Assembly (NCBI GenBank): GCA_019915015.1
Contig: JAHBBC010000022.1
Coordinates: forward strand, 124,001-188,000
DNA: 64,000 nt
Direction: 5' to 3'
Source: Auriscalpium vulgare
Taxonomy: Eukaryota > Basidiomycota > Agaricomycetes > Russulales > Auriscalpiaceae
This document shows, in pieces, positions 10,920 through 20,770 of the stretch; position 1 is the first letter of the stretch, and the number at the start of each line of letters is the position of its first letter. The notes under the pieces were generated by a model, which worked only from the letters and a program-made list of their open reading frames with translations, was not told the origin of the DNA and made no database searches. The translations under genes and the position numbers were made by a program.

Positions 10920-13289
10920 CACAGGACCTCGGGTCCAATGTCCGACGCCGGATATCCTCGGGGCATTCCATATGTCCTGAGTTTGCCCGTACCTGTGCAG
11001 GTCCGGGCATCCTCTGGGCATCCTCAGGGCTTTCCGCGTGTCCAGAGGATGTCCGGAGCTGGTCAACGGGGCGCAGGTCAGGATCTGGTCAGGGCTTTGC
11101 TTGCTGTTCCTAATATTTTGGTCATTTTCGCTCGAATTATGCTCATGAGGGCGCATATATTCTCAATTTATTCTAGCTACATATTACAGGGCTACGACAA
11201 AGACTATATACACGATGCACCGGGCCCTCTATACAGCAATGCAAGTGCCCAGCCTGTTGACCGACAGTTTAAGTGATGCAGGAGCAAAGGACAGTGTGAG
11301 TGCATACCAGCGGCTCGTGCGCAAGCGGACTTTGGTGGAACTACGAAGGAGAAAGTGAGTTTGCGCAGTCTACGAGGCACTGTTACTCACCTTGGATGTC
11401 GCACGCGGGTGCACATACACTGGAGCAAGCAGGAGTTAGCGGCCTTCGGATACAACATTACTCGACACAGCACGTACCTCTCGACGAGTCTCGCAGTCCG
11501 AGGCAGATGATCGGTTGCGCGTTCTCACTGAGACAAAGTGTCCAACATGAAGCTCCTGCTAGCTGATACGAGTCAACCACTCACTTTGAATGTATAGCGC
11601 GCGAGGGCAACACGAGGGGGACTCGGGAGCGGTCGCGGGGGAGATGGGGGAAGCGGGGAAAGGAGCGAGCGAGCTGAATGGGCGACGCACGACGTTATAT
11701 ATGCACCCCCATCCCCAGCTTTCGCACGGGGTCGGGAAGGCAACGCTTGGGGTGACGGCGGAGTAGGCGGGATCACGACTTGGGGACGCGTCGCGCGTTG
11801 TTTGGCTATGTGTCGGACACCAAACAAAGGGCCCAGCTGCCCAGCTCCGGACACGTCGGGATCTCACCGGAGAAAGGACCAGCTCCGGACAGACCAGGGC
11901 CTTCCCAATACCCTGACCTACCCGCCGCCGGACATTCACTGCGTTCAGGGCCCGAATTCCCTAATATAAAGAAGATGAGCTACTTGAGGTGTGCGAGGCG
12001 GGTGAAGTAGACAACGTACCTAGGGTAAATGTACTTGGTAGTAGTTCGGAGTAGTTGACGTGCTAGGATATCAAGTAGATGGATGTGGCAAAGGCAAGTA
12101 GTCCGGCTGATCGGAGATGCTTTGGCTTCAAGTAGCTGGAGCAACTCCCTGGGTATTTTCGTCGTCGAAAATGTCAAAGTAGCTGGTGTGCTACGGGGTG
12201 GGGCTGACGATGACGCTCTGTGACGCAATCATTTGGCAACTTGAGATTTCGTCAAGTCGCGCGCCGTCTGCTTGCGACTCTTACCTTCTCCCATCACCCC
12301 ATCATGCATCTTCGGTCACCACCACCCTTCCTCCCCTTTCCCTGGCCCCCACGGCGATTTCACACGCACGGTGTACACTTACGTTCGCGTCCCATGATCC
12401 AGGACCGCCGTGGAAGAGCACATGCGTGGAATATCGGCGTGCTAGGCCATAGCCCCTGAAGATCGCTCCGACCTTCAGTCACACAACAACGAGCTCGGGA
12501 GGGAGCGCCTCCGGTTACAGTGAGCAGGGGGAGACGTTACGGTGCTCATATAACGTTCGGAGGATTGGAAAACAAGGTGCGTCGATATGTTGAACATCTA
12601 TGCGCCGCTAACGCGCGCCCGACGGTCGTGTCTTGCCTCCGCTGCCATGCTATCGCTACTCTGCTGTGCTCTGACTCCCTGGTCTCTGCTGTCTTGCTGC
12701 GCTCTCTGTTACTGGCTTGTCTACCTGCGGAGCTTACAGTATGCCACGATCCGGAGAACTGAGGGCTCTCTGTCGGTCAGCGGAGCTAGATATATGCGCT
12801 GTAAGATAACTCTCCTTTCCTCTTGCTGCTGTTCTCATCTTGTTGTTTCACCAGGCTAGGCATGAGCTCGCCTGTGCGTCGTCGCGTTCGAAAACATAAG
12901 CGCGTCAAGATCCAATTCCCTCCCACCCCTTGGACGACTTCTTCGAGAGCGCGTCGATACGATGCCGGCCTGTAGCTCATGTGTATTACATAATTAGTTT
13001 TGAAATAAATTCAATTATTGCTGTGTCATATAATGAATAATCAAGGGAAAATACAAGAGCCTACTACAACCTGGTCCCAGCTACGTTGAATCCAAGCGGA
13101 CGAGGTACTTACGGTCCGAGCAGGCTGTCTACTCGAACCCTTAGTGTTTGACGTGGTCCCGTCTTGTTCGGTCTACTTGCCGAGTTTCACTCCCCGCTTC
13201 CGGGACTCCGAGTAGCTGACGTGGTCGGAGATACTTTAATCTATAGTATCCGGGCCCTGAACGCAGTGATTTGGGGCCGATGTGCTGTG
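10920..13289. mobile_element. Outer nested DNA transposon, non-autonomous, CACTA/CMC-like
   Basis: The left end at 10920 reads cacaggacctcggg and the right end, reverse-complemented from 13289, reads cacagcacatcggc. With the inner insertion removed, the two termini align over about 34 bases with few differences, including a shared 'aatgtccg' followed by a 'cg.cgg' core. It is flanked by a 3-base duplication, ctg (10917-10919 and 13290-13292). The unit-2 counterpart has a single ctg at 23893-23895 and no insert. Subterminal DNA repeats an 'agctccgga' motif in both orientations (about 11050, 11840 and 11880). Short target duplication, CAC-starting termini and subterminal repeats are the pattern of CMC (EnSpm/CACTA) elements. 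No transposase is encoded. Confidence 0.8.
11937..13268. mobile_element. Inner nested DNA transposon, non-autonomous, CACTA/CMC-like, 1332 bp
   Basis: Perfect 18-base terminal inverted repeats: CACTGCGTTCAGGGCCCG at 11937-11954 and its reverse complement at 13251-13268, with weaker similarity extending inward. The 3-base target duplication is att (11934-11936 and 13269-13271). Subterminal regions are packed with 'caagtag', 'ctacttg' and 'agtagctg' motifs on both strands, as in CACTA-type transposase-binding arrays. It sits in the right terminal region of the outer element, so it inserted after that one. Internal ORFs are short and not recognisable. Confidence 0.85.
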
Positions 13290-16130
13290 CTGTGAGGCGT
13301 CAATGACGCAATGGTCGACGGGCTGCTGCATTGCAGCAGCGCACGCGTGCACGAGACCGTTACAGCGCTCCACGGCGTCCCCCGTTTCGTCGGGACCTTC
13401 CCTTGTCCAGATAGCCTCGCAAGTCCGTCAGCTGCGTGCAGATGCAGACGCTTCTACGCGCTCGAGCCACTTACCCGTGTATGCGTTTGCAGAGGTCGAC
13501 AAACGAGACGAGAGCGAGACGTTAGTTGCGCAGGATGGCCGGTCGTCGAGGGGTCCGCAGAAGGAATCGGATGGCGGGCCGTGTCGCCGCATAGATTCAG
13601 AGTCGCGATCGCAGCAAAGGAAGCTCGCAACGTGCCTCCTTAGCTCCGCAGCGACCACGAGCCATGCAACCGACATAGCCGCAAACAACAAGCTCAGCAA
13701 TTGCACGCGCAGTTTCTTTGCCAGCTACTAGTAGAATATTTGGTGGCCTCCGACACAGCGCGCTCTGCGAGCTGGGCACAGACACATCGCACCTAGAAAA
13801 CCGGCTGGGAGGAGGTCAATGGATGCGCTGCCGAGAGGTGGAGGACGGATTGCGGTCCCTCTGAGACGTGTATTGTGGAAGGATCGGGAGATCTAGGCGC
13901 ACGGGCCGCAACGTTTTGTCGCCCCTGTTCCCTTCTACAGATCAGCACCACGCGCGACCACCAGAGCACATCGCTGTAGAGCCGTAGAAGCCGCTTTCGA
14001 GCAGAGAGTCGACAGGCGAGGCTTGAGCTTGAGCTTGGGCAGTCTCAGGACGTCGGCATCTGTGCGTCGTGTGGAGCTGCAGATACCAGATCTGATATTT
14101 GGCACCAGCGCCGTGAGCAGTGGCGGAACGAGTCTTCCGTGCCCACACAGTATAAGCGCTTGCCCTACTTTGCACGTCCCGCAAAGCCAACGCATCACGA
14201 CGTACGCATTGAACACGCCCCGCGAGCATAAGTACAGCAGAGGTACATCTGCCCGCCGCCATCTCCGTGTGCTCGCTCTCTGGCCAAGCTCCACCCCAGC
14301 CCGACACCGGAGCACCACAGTATTGTACGTCGACGTGTTGTGTTGCGGCTTGCCCGTCGACGGTCACTGGCATGCGGAGGGGCTCGTTGGGCTTCGGCAT
14401 GGGGCGGCCTAGATGAGGAGCAAGTGCGCGCGCGGGAGAGTCGAGAGGAGGATGAACCTAGTGGCGAGCAGCGTGTTATGTGGACGTGTTGCGCTATCCG
14501 TGCGTGCGTTGTGGGAGCGCTGTCTTCAAGATCATTGCGCAATAGGCAGAGGGCAGTGAGATCCAGGAAGGAGGAAGGCGGCGTGAGCGGAAGCGACCGT
14601 GAGGGCTGCCTCAGTACCTGGCGAAATAAAAAGTATCAGTATTCGCATATTCATCCACCGAAAGACCCACCTTTTCAGAGAAATCGCCTCCGATGTGCGT
14701 GCCCACCCAGCGTGCACCCAGAGACCGCAGGCGCCATCTTTCCCTTGCGCGTGCTGCAGACGCAGGTCGGAGGTATGGTGATGTAGATGCGGATCGTCAT
14801 GGAACACGGCGAAGGAGGGAGCAGAGTGCGAGCGAGAGCAATTCATACGTCCTGTACAAATAAGTCAGCGGGAATAACCGAGTGGGAAACGCACGAGCTC
14901 GGGCGGTAGTGAGGATGGCCGATGCGCGACTGTCGCTGATGTGCGCAGTCGGACAACTCGGAACTGGCAAGTTGGCAGACGCTTGTTCGACCGCCTCCAT
15001 AATAGCTGGTCAGCGTGTGTCGATTCGCGGTTGCGAAGGCTGCATGGAGAGGCCAGTTGCGCAATGAAATCTTGAAAAGGGAGGCGGGGAGCGGGCTGCG
15101 CGTGACGTGGCCTGCAGTCGAAGTTGCCGCGATTTCGCCAAGAAGCACTTGAGCATCGGCATTGACCAGACCCTAGAAACGACTAGCCAAAATCAATGGG
15201 TTCTCGGTCTATACTCAGGGCGCGATGACTGGACAGACGTACCGACGACAGCTTAGGGAGAACTGGCAATGTTCCGCTGCGAGCGACTGCGTGGGATTCA
15301 TCCATGAGCGTGTTGAACCAGCTCGCGTGTCTTCATACTGAGAGTGAGGTTCGGTGTGTCTGAGAGCTGTAGAAGGAGTTTTGGGCGAGGGGAGGTGATG
15401 AGAGCGGGAGAGGAAGAGGCAGCGCAGGGTGATGTTGCCGTGGGAGTTACCGCCGGGCACCTCGGCGTCGTAACAGCGACCCGCAGAACTCTCACTCTCG
15501 AGTCTACCCATATCCCATCCAATACCATCCTATCCAACAATATGCCAATGGAACAGGTCCAGAGTGTTTGAAAGGATGAAAAATGCGCCGCTGCGGCCCG
15601 TCAGCGGGACTGGCGTCGGTGTCCTCGTACGCCCTCTGCAACACCCCGCACAGCGAGCATAGAGTATACAGGTCCCACCTGAGCTGTGGCATCCGCGCAC
15701 CCACTCTGCAAGAAGAGAAGGCGGTAAACTCAGGTCTGCGGGACGCGATGGCTGGGGAGACGGTGCGGGCCGTGGTTAGAGTTGAAGATTGCCGGCTCCT
15801 CGCGGGTCGCGGTCAACAGACCCCAAGCTCTGCATCTGCTGTGTGCGCTGTCTCTCCTGATGCCTCTGCCCTCTGATGCCCGAGCCCATGCGACACGGCC
15901 CCTTCGGCAAATCTCCAGCCATATTTAGTCTCCCGGAGGCGTGCACGCGCGATGGAAGGGTTGAGAGCACCGTGGCAGGCTACGACGGTCAGAGTCCATG
16001 GCGGAAGACACGGACGGCGTCGAGAACGTGTGTGCTTAGGTAGTTGTGAAGTCCCCGTAGAAGGTGTGTAGCAATTTCTCGGGAGTTGTGCTCCTGAATT
16101 CAGTCACACACAGTCTGTCTCTCAAACCCT
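13290..16130. other. Degenerate duplicated DNA of unit 1, no confident gene
   Basis: All blocks have counterparts in unit 2 (23900-26940). The best-conserved coding-like piece is on the minus strand near 15600-15700 (LYTLCSLCGVLQRAYEDTDA). It matches LHSLCSLCAALQTAYEDTGA near 26540-26640, hinting at a former gene. A piece near 14825-14890 (CVSHSVIPADLFVQDV) runs into a stop where unit 2 stays open. I recognise no domain and could not build an intact model. Confidence 0.45.
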
Positions 16131-16139
16131 GCATACCGC

Positions 16140-16290
16140 CGCGCCGAGCATCATCGGGCGGTTGGTCGAATTGACGGGGTAAGTAATCATTGGCAGCAGC
16201 ACGACCGCAGGAGAGCGGCTACTCGGAGCGGCGCGCTGAAGTGCAACACGGGCAGGCCGTCGATCTTGTCCGCAATATTGGCATAGGTTG
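16140..16290 (-). pseudogene. BTB/POZ gene relic 1
   Basis: The minus strand at 16187-16285 reads ANIADKIDGLPVLHFSAPLR and then VAALLRSCCCQ. It aligns with DANIAEKSFDGLPVFRVAED and following residues in the intact BTB protein at 49127. Only this ~35-residue slice is recognisable. It lies just downstream of the DUF2235-WD40 gene, in the position where unit 2 carries its own BTB relic, so it predates the duplication. Confidence 0.65.
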
Positions 16291-16496
16291 ATCGATAGTA
16301 TGTATTTTGTAGCACACAAAGAAGCTGAAGAAACGGAGCGCTGGGTATGGCGTTGATAATGTGCGCACCGTCAAAGTAATGGGAAGTCATAGATCAGGCA
16401 ACTGCCCTGAATGTACGCAGACACTGTATACATGGACTCGATAGGACCTAAAGCAGGTGTCAGAACACACTGAGAAGGAAACACACCAACACAAAC

Positions 16497-19400
16497 CTAA
16501 TGTCCAGATTCTTCATCAAATTCTGCATCCCAGATGCGAATGGTCTTGTCGGACGAGCCCGAGACGACGCGCCTGCCATCGGGAGAGAATGCGACAGAAG
16601 AAACAGAATGTGTGTGCCCCTCCCACGGCGTTCCCACCGGCTGCCCCGTCTCTGCGTCCCAGATGCGTATGCTCTTGTCTTCCGAGCCCGAGACGACGCA
16701 CCTGCCATCGGGTGAGAACGCGACAGACCAGACATAACCTGTGTGCCCCTTCCATGGCGTTCCCACCGGCTGCCCCGTCTCTGCGTCCCAGATGCGTATG
16801 CTCTTGTCGTCCGAACCCGAGACGACGCGCCTGCCATCGGGGGAGAATGCAACAGACAAGACATAACCTGTGTGCCCCTCCAACGGTGTTCCCACCGGCT
16901 GCCCCGTCTCTGCATTCCAGATGCGGATGGTATAATCGTACGCGCCCGAGACAATGTGCCTGCCATCGGGGGAGAATGCGACAGAAAAGACAATACCTGT
17001 GTGCCCCTTCCCGCGGCGTTCCCACCGCTGCCCCCGTCTCTACGTCCCAGATGCGGATGTTATGGTTGCCCGAGTCCGAGACGACGTGCGTGTCATCGGG
17101 GAGAACGCGACAGACGGACAGAACGTGTGTGCCCTTCCAACGGCGGTCCTACCAGCTGCCCCGTCTCTGCGTCCCAGATGTGGGGTCACGGTATTGCCGT
17201 GTGCCGAGACGACGCGCTTGCCATCGGGGAGAACGCGACAGAGAAGACAATGCCTGTGTGCCCCTCCCACGGCGTTCCCACCGGCTGCCCCGTCTCTGTG
17301 TCCCAGATGCGAATAGTGGTGTCCACGAGCCCGAGACAATGCGCTTGCCATCGGGGAGAACGCCACCGAGTTGACCACGCCCTGGTGTCCGCGACACAGC
17401 CTGAGTTCTGCAAGCCGGATTGATTAGATAAATAACGAGCAGACGGGGAATCGCTGAAACTCACGGCGGAACATTTGTATAAAGTCCTTGTAGATGGCGG
17501 CAGTATCGGCAGTTGTCCTTAGCACAGAAACGAGCTCCCGAGGCTGTGTCAGTGGTTCTGAGTACTCTGTGGCTGCATTCGGTCCGACAATAACGGCTGC
17601 CTCAGCCAATACTTTGATATTGCGGCGGTGATGGTCCGAGTCGTCACCGGCATGGGAATGCTCACTCATGAGTGCACGGAACAGAGTGGCTCCAGCACCG
17701 GGTGCAGTCCGGAGTGAAACACGACCAGGTTCTGAGAAAAACAAGTTTAGTCCTTGCATAATGTAGAAGAGTCTCCAGAGTAACGATCACCCACCTGTAG
17801 AAGCTAATGCGGTCAAAGCATGCCGGTTCGGTGCGGAAAGTGACTTTGCGGCGTCTTGATTGTCGGCTGTGAGGGCAGAGATTGTGACGACAGCCGAGGA
17901 ATAAGGATCGGGTTCCATCATCTGGGTGAGCTTCCCCTTTTTATCACCATCCCAGGGAAGCCCATTGGGCAAGACAGCTAACGGTGTGTACCCTTTCTGG
18001 ATGCTCTCGAACACAGACTCGTGTATCATTTGGCCTGGTTTCACCTGACGCGGCTGGCCACGGTGAGGTCTAGGTGGGCGTAAGCACTGTTGTATACAGC
18101 GAGCAGTCAAGACCACGAACCGACGTGTTGTGCTGTCGCGATCTTTGTACGACAGTCGGCGATATGGGAGCCAGTCGATGAACTTGTAAAACTGGTTGAC
18201 AGAGAGGTTTGGGTCAAATGTCTCCCACATGCCCTGTCGCGGAGACAATCGAAGCCCATGGGTGATGGCTTCGTATGTCATCCAGCGCAGCGAGGCACCA
18301 AAGTGATCAAGCTCAAGATTGGCCAAATTTCCTCCGCCGCTGTCAGACACCGTTCAGCATAGCGCGGAGCAAGCATCGACTCTGACACTTACATGTCTGA
18401 ATGCGAGCCTACGAACCACACCTCTTTCACGTCGCCTCTTGTGTCGTCTCCGAGAGGCGGACCGGCGCCGCCGTTGGCATACTCGGGCCCAAATTTGCCT
18501 CGTCTCTCATCGAGAGCGAGCGCATGCCTGTATATGCAGACATGCGTCATGCCTGTCGTTGTTTCCGGAAGGCTTGGCCCTCTGGCAAACCCGATCGAGG
18601 AGACTGTATCCCTAGTCGCGACTGTAAGCAGGAGTGAACCGTGGATCTTGAACGCGACGCACCATGTACCGACAAAATGGACCCTGACGTTTGGCCGTGA
18701 AAGTGTTTGCTTGAAGCGAGCGCAGAGTTTCTCCTGCTTCTCTGTCGTCTTCGTGTTTTTCGCTGCCTTTGTTTTTGACTGTGCTGACGCCTTCGTATCC
18801 GCCCGCTTTTGGTTTGAGGTAGTCGAGACATACAGCTCGTACGCACTGACGGAAAGTGACATTAGGGAGGAAGACCACACCTCCGAGACGTCCACAGGAA
18901 CTTACAAGGGGATCTGGTTGTTATTTCCCTTGTGCAAGAGGCCGACCTGTCGCGGCAGATGCATGCGACATCTTCAGCATTCATTAGCTCGAGCAAAGCG
19001 TGCCAACGTACCTTTTCTATCATTCCTGCAATCACACGAGCTTGATAGGCACCGCGCGAAAAGCCTATCACAAGGGTGAACTCCCACATACTAAATGAGG
19101 ATGTCAACGCGGCTTACCAAACATAAAGATCTTGTCGCCCTCCTGGTAGTTCTCCGATAGCCACTGATACGCGCCGAGTACGATCTTCTTGAAGTTCCTG
19201 AAGGGTCAAGGTTATACTGGAATGCATGCCAAGGGCTACAAACGTACCATGCGATCGCCATGTCGATTGTGTTGCTGGCGACTTGTTTCCAGTAGCTCGG
19301 GGACCACTTTGAATCCCTCACGTACGTCCCGATCCCGCTGTCGTAGTAGGTGAGCTGGTGCTTGTCCTTGTCCAGGCGACTGTACAGCTCGACGACATTG

Positions 19401-19734
19401 GTATTCTGCAGGGAAATATATCAGTTGGGAAACATGAATACAGAAGGACATGGCACACCTTTTCGCTGAACTGATTGGCCGTACCGTCGATGCAGACAAC
19501 GAGGTTTCTGCTGTGCTCGCCTTTGGGCGGCGGGATGCACGTGCACGACGGCCCCTTCGTTTGCTTCCCGGGCGCACGTCCGGTGGACGAAGACGGACCT
19601 TCGCCCGTTGCTGGAGGCGGATTCTCGAATTCGGCATCTACAGGAGAGGAAGGTCGCAGCAAGGGATCTGATTCTTCTTCATGCTGGGTGCTTTTGGGAG
19701 TGAATCGACGTCGCAGGGAGGAAAACACGCCCAT
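16497..19734 (-). pseudogene. DUF2235 hydrolase-WD40 fusion, unit-1 copy, broken in the WD40 region
   Basis: Same design as the intact copy at 27943-31177. It starts [12 protein letters not shown] at 19734, followed by ESDPLL. DUF2235 motifs are present: [52 protein letters not shown] (nucleophile Ser), [12 protein letters not shown], and GSHSDIGGGN (His) once the intron near 18315-18380 is removed. The C-terminal part holds seven WD40 units. Repeats 4-7 (16497-16895) are open and read like [14 protein letters not shown]. Repeats 1-3 have single-base losses in the same G run (four G instead of five, near 17098, 17226 and 17355) plus small indels near 17015 and 17325, so the frame jumps repeatedly. 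The hydrolase half looks undamaged. Either this copy now makes a truncated protein or some single-base losses are assembly errors. Confidence 0.75.
17420..18062. repeat. Near-identical tract shared with 28875-29517 (gene conversion candidate)
   Basis: Across this part of the two DUF2235-WD40 copies only a handful of substitutions are visible, and the roughly 80 residues ending in STGG are identical. Immediately upstream in the gene (18063-18360 against 29518-29810) identity drops to about 75-80 percent with many changes. The step in divergence is abrupt, near 18060. Confidence 0.65.
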
Positions 19735-20770
19735 GGTGATTCAAAAACGTAGAGTGGGAATGGGGGAGGGTAAGTGGTTGGGGCAACGGGGAAGGGAGAC
19801 GCTTGGACAGCCAGTTGGCGACACACGCAGGTGTCGCACAGCGTTCTTCGGAATTGGAAGACAATGTCAGCGCCTCAGGAAGACAAACTGGTGATGCTTG
19901 CATGTCCTTTCGCGCGCTTAGTCCGCGTCCGAGATAAGGCCCACGCAGTAAGACAACTTGCTGTGCCGTTATACTTGGGTTGCAGATAACAGCGGTTGCC
20001 TCGAGGCACGATGAATTGTGCATCGGTTACTCCCGCGCACACCGCGCGCGTTCTGAGAAAACGTGAGCTAATTTACGACGTACTTCAATCGAACGAGATT
20101 GGCATTGGGCATCAACTGCATGTGCAACTTCTGCGCAACAGAATGCGAGAGGCAGAGGAGGGGATCTGATCTCCCACGTTCTGCCGTCCACTGCTTACCG
20201 TCGACGCGTCTTCGCGACGCATCAGAATGCCGATGTTGGTTCCAAGAGCGCTTGCTGCCTACGCGGCGCGCATGATGGCGGTGATAATTTGTGAGATGAG
20301 GTTAACCCGTCATTGCGTGCGTTCCAGGCTGGACTCACGGACTTCAGGCTCGGCTTGAGCGAGTGCAGCTGCGATGCATGACGGTCATTGCCAGCCTACG
20401 CCAGAGGCTAAGAAGGGCTCGCATGAACGACGGTGAGAGCAGGGGGCAGCCCAAGCGCCGGGCGGGCCTAGATAGAGCTGTGGCGGCCACGTGCGCAATC
20501 GTAGACGATCTCTCTCCGGGTCCTCGTCACGGACGCCTCTCGGACAGTCGTCCACCCAGCACTAGACGAATCTCTAGGTCGGCCCTGCGGTGCGGCCAGT
20601 CTCGCTCCACTTCCATGGCTTGCGCGAGTTGACCTCGGCGCTCTCTACCGTTTCCCGACTTGTCTCGCGCTCGTGAGCAACTCTTGAGCATGCCGCTCAC
20701 AGACCGCTCACAGACCGCTCGCTGCTCCTGGCCCAGCTCACATCCTGATCCCTACACGTCTACCCCACCT
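19735..20770. other. Upstream DNA of the unit-1 fusion gene, no gene seen
   Basis: 19735-20480 aligns with 31178-31990, including a 'gaacgagattggca' to 'gagcgagttgccca' block and the 'ctctgcgcaac(a/g)ga' block. It probably contains the promoter. 20480-20770 has no counterpart and only small tandem 'cgctcacagac' repeats near 20695-20725. Confidence 0.45.

Larger units (their letters stand above)
9165..20480. repeat. Unit 1 of a large tandem segmental duplication
   Basis: Order and orientation of blocks match unit 2 (about 20770-31990): R1 repeat, a block at 10560-10915 against 23370-23890, 13290-13800 against 23900-24400, 13800-14540 against 24400-25100, 14560-15200 against 25130-26110, 15200-15980 against 26150-26940, the BTB relic, then the DUF2235-WD40 gene and its upstream DNA to about 20480. 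Unit 1 is longer because of the 2.37 kb nested transposon insertion. Identity is uneven: about 75-85 percent in most places but near 99 percent in one tract of the gene. Confidence 0.8.

Noticed and set aside
16497..17400. Regularly spaced repeats that could suggest a CRISPR array
   Set aside because: The ~128-base period, lack of unrelated spacers and translation as WD40 blades explain them fully; the genome is eukaryotic.
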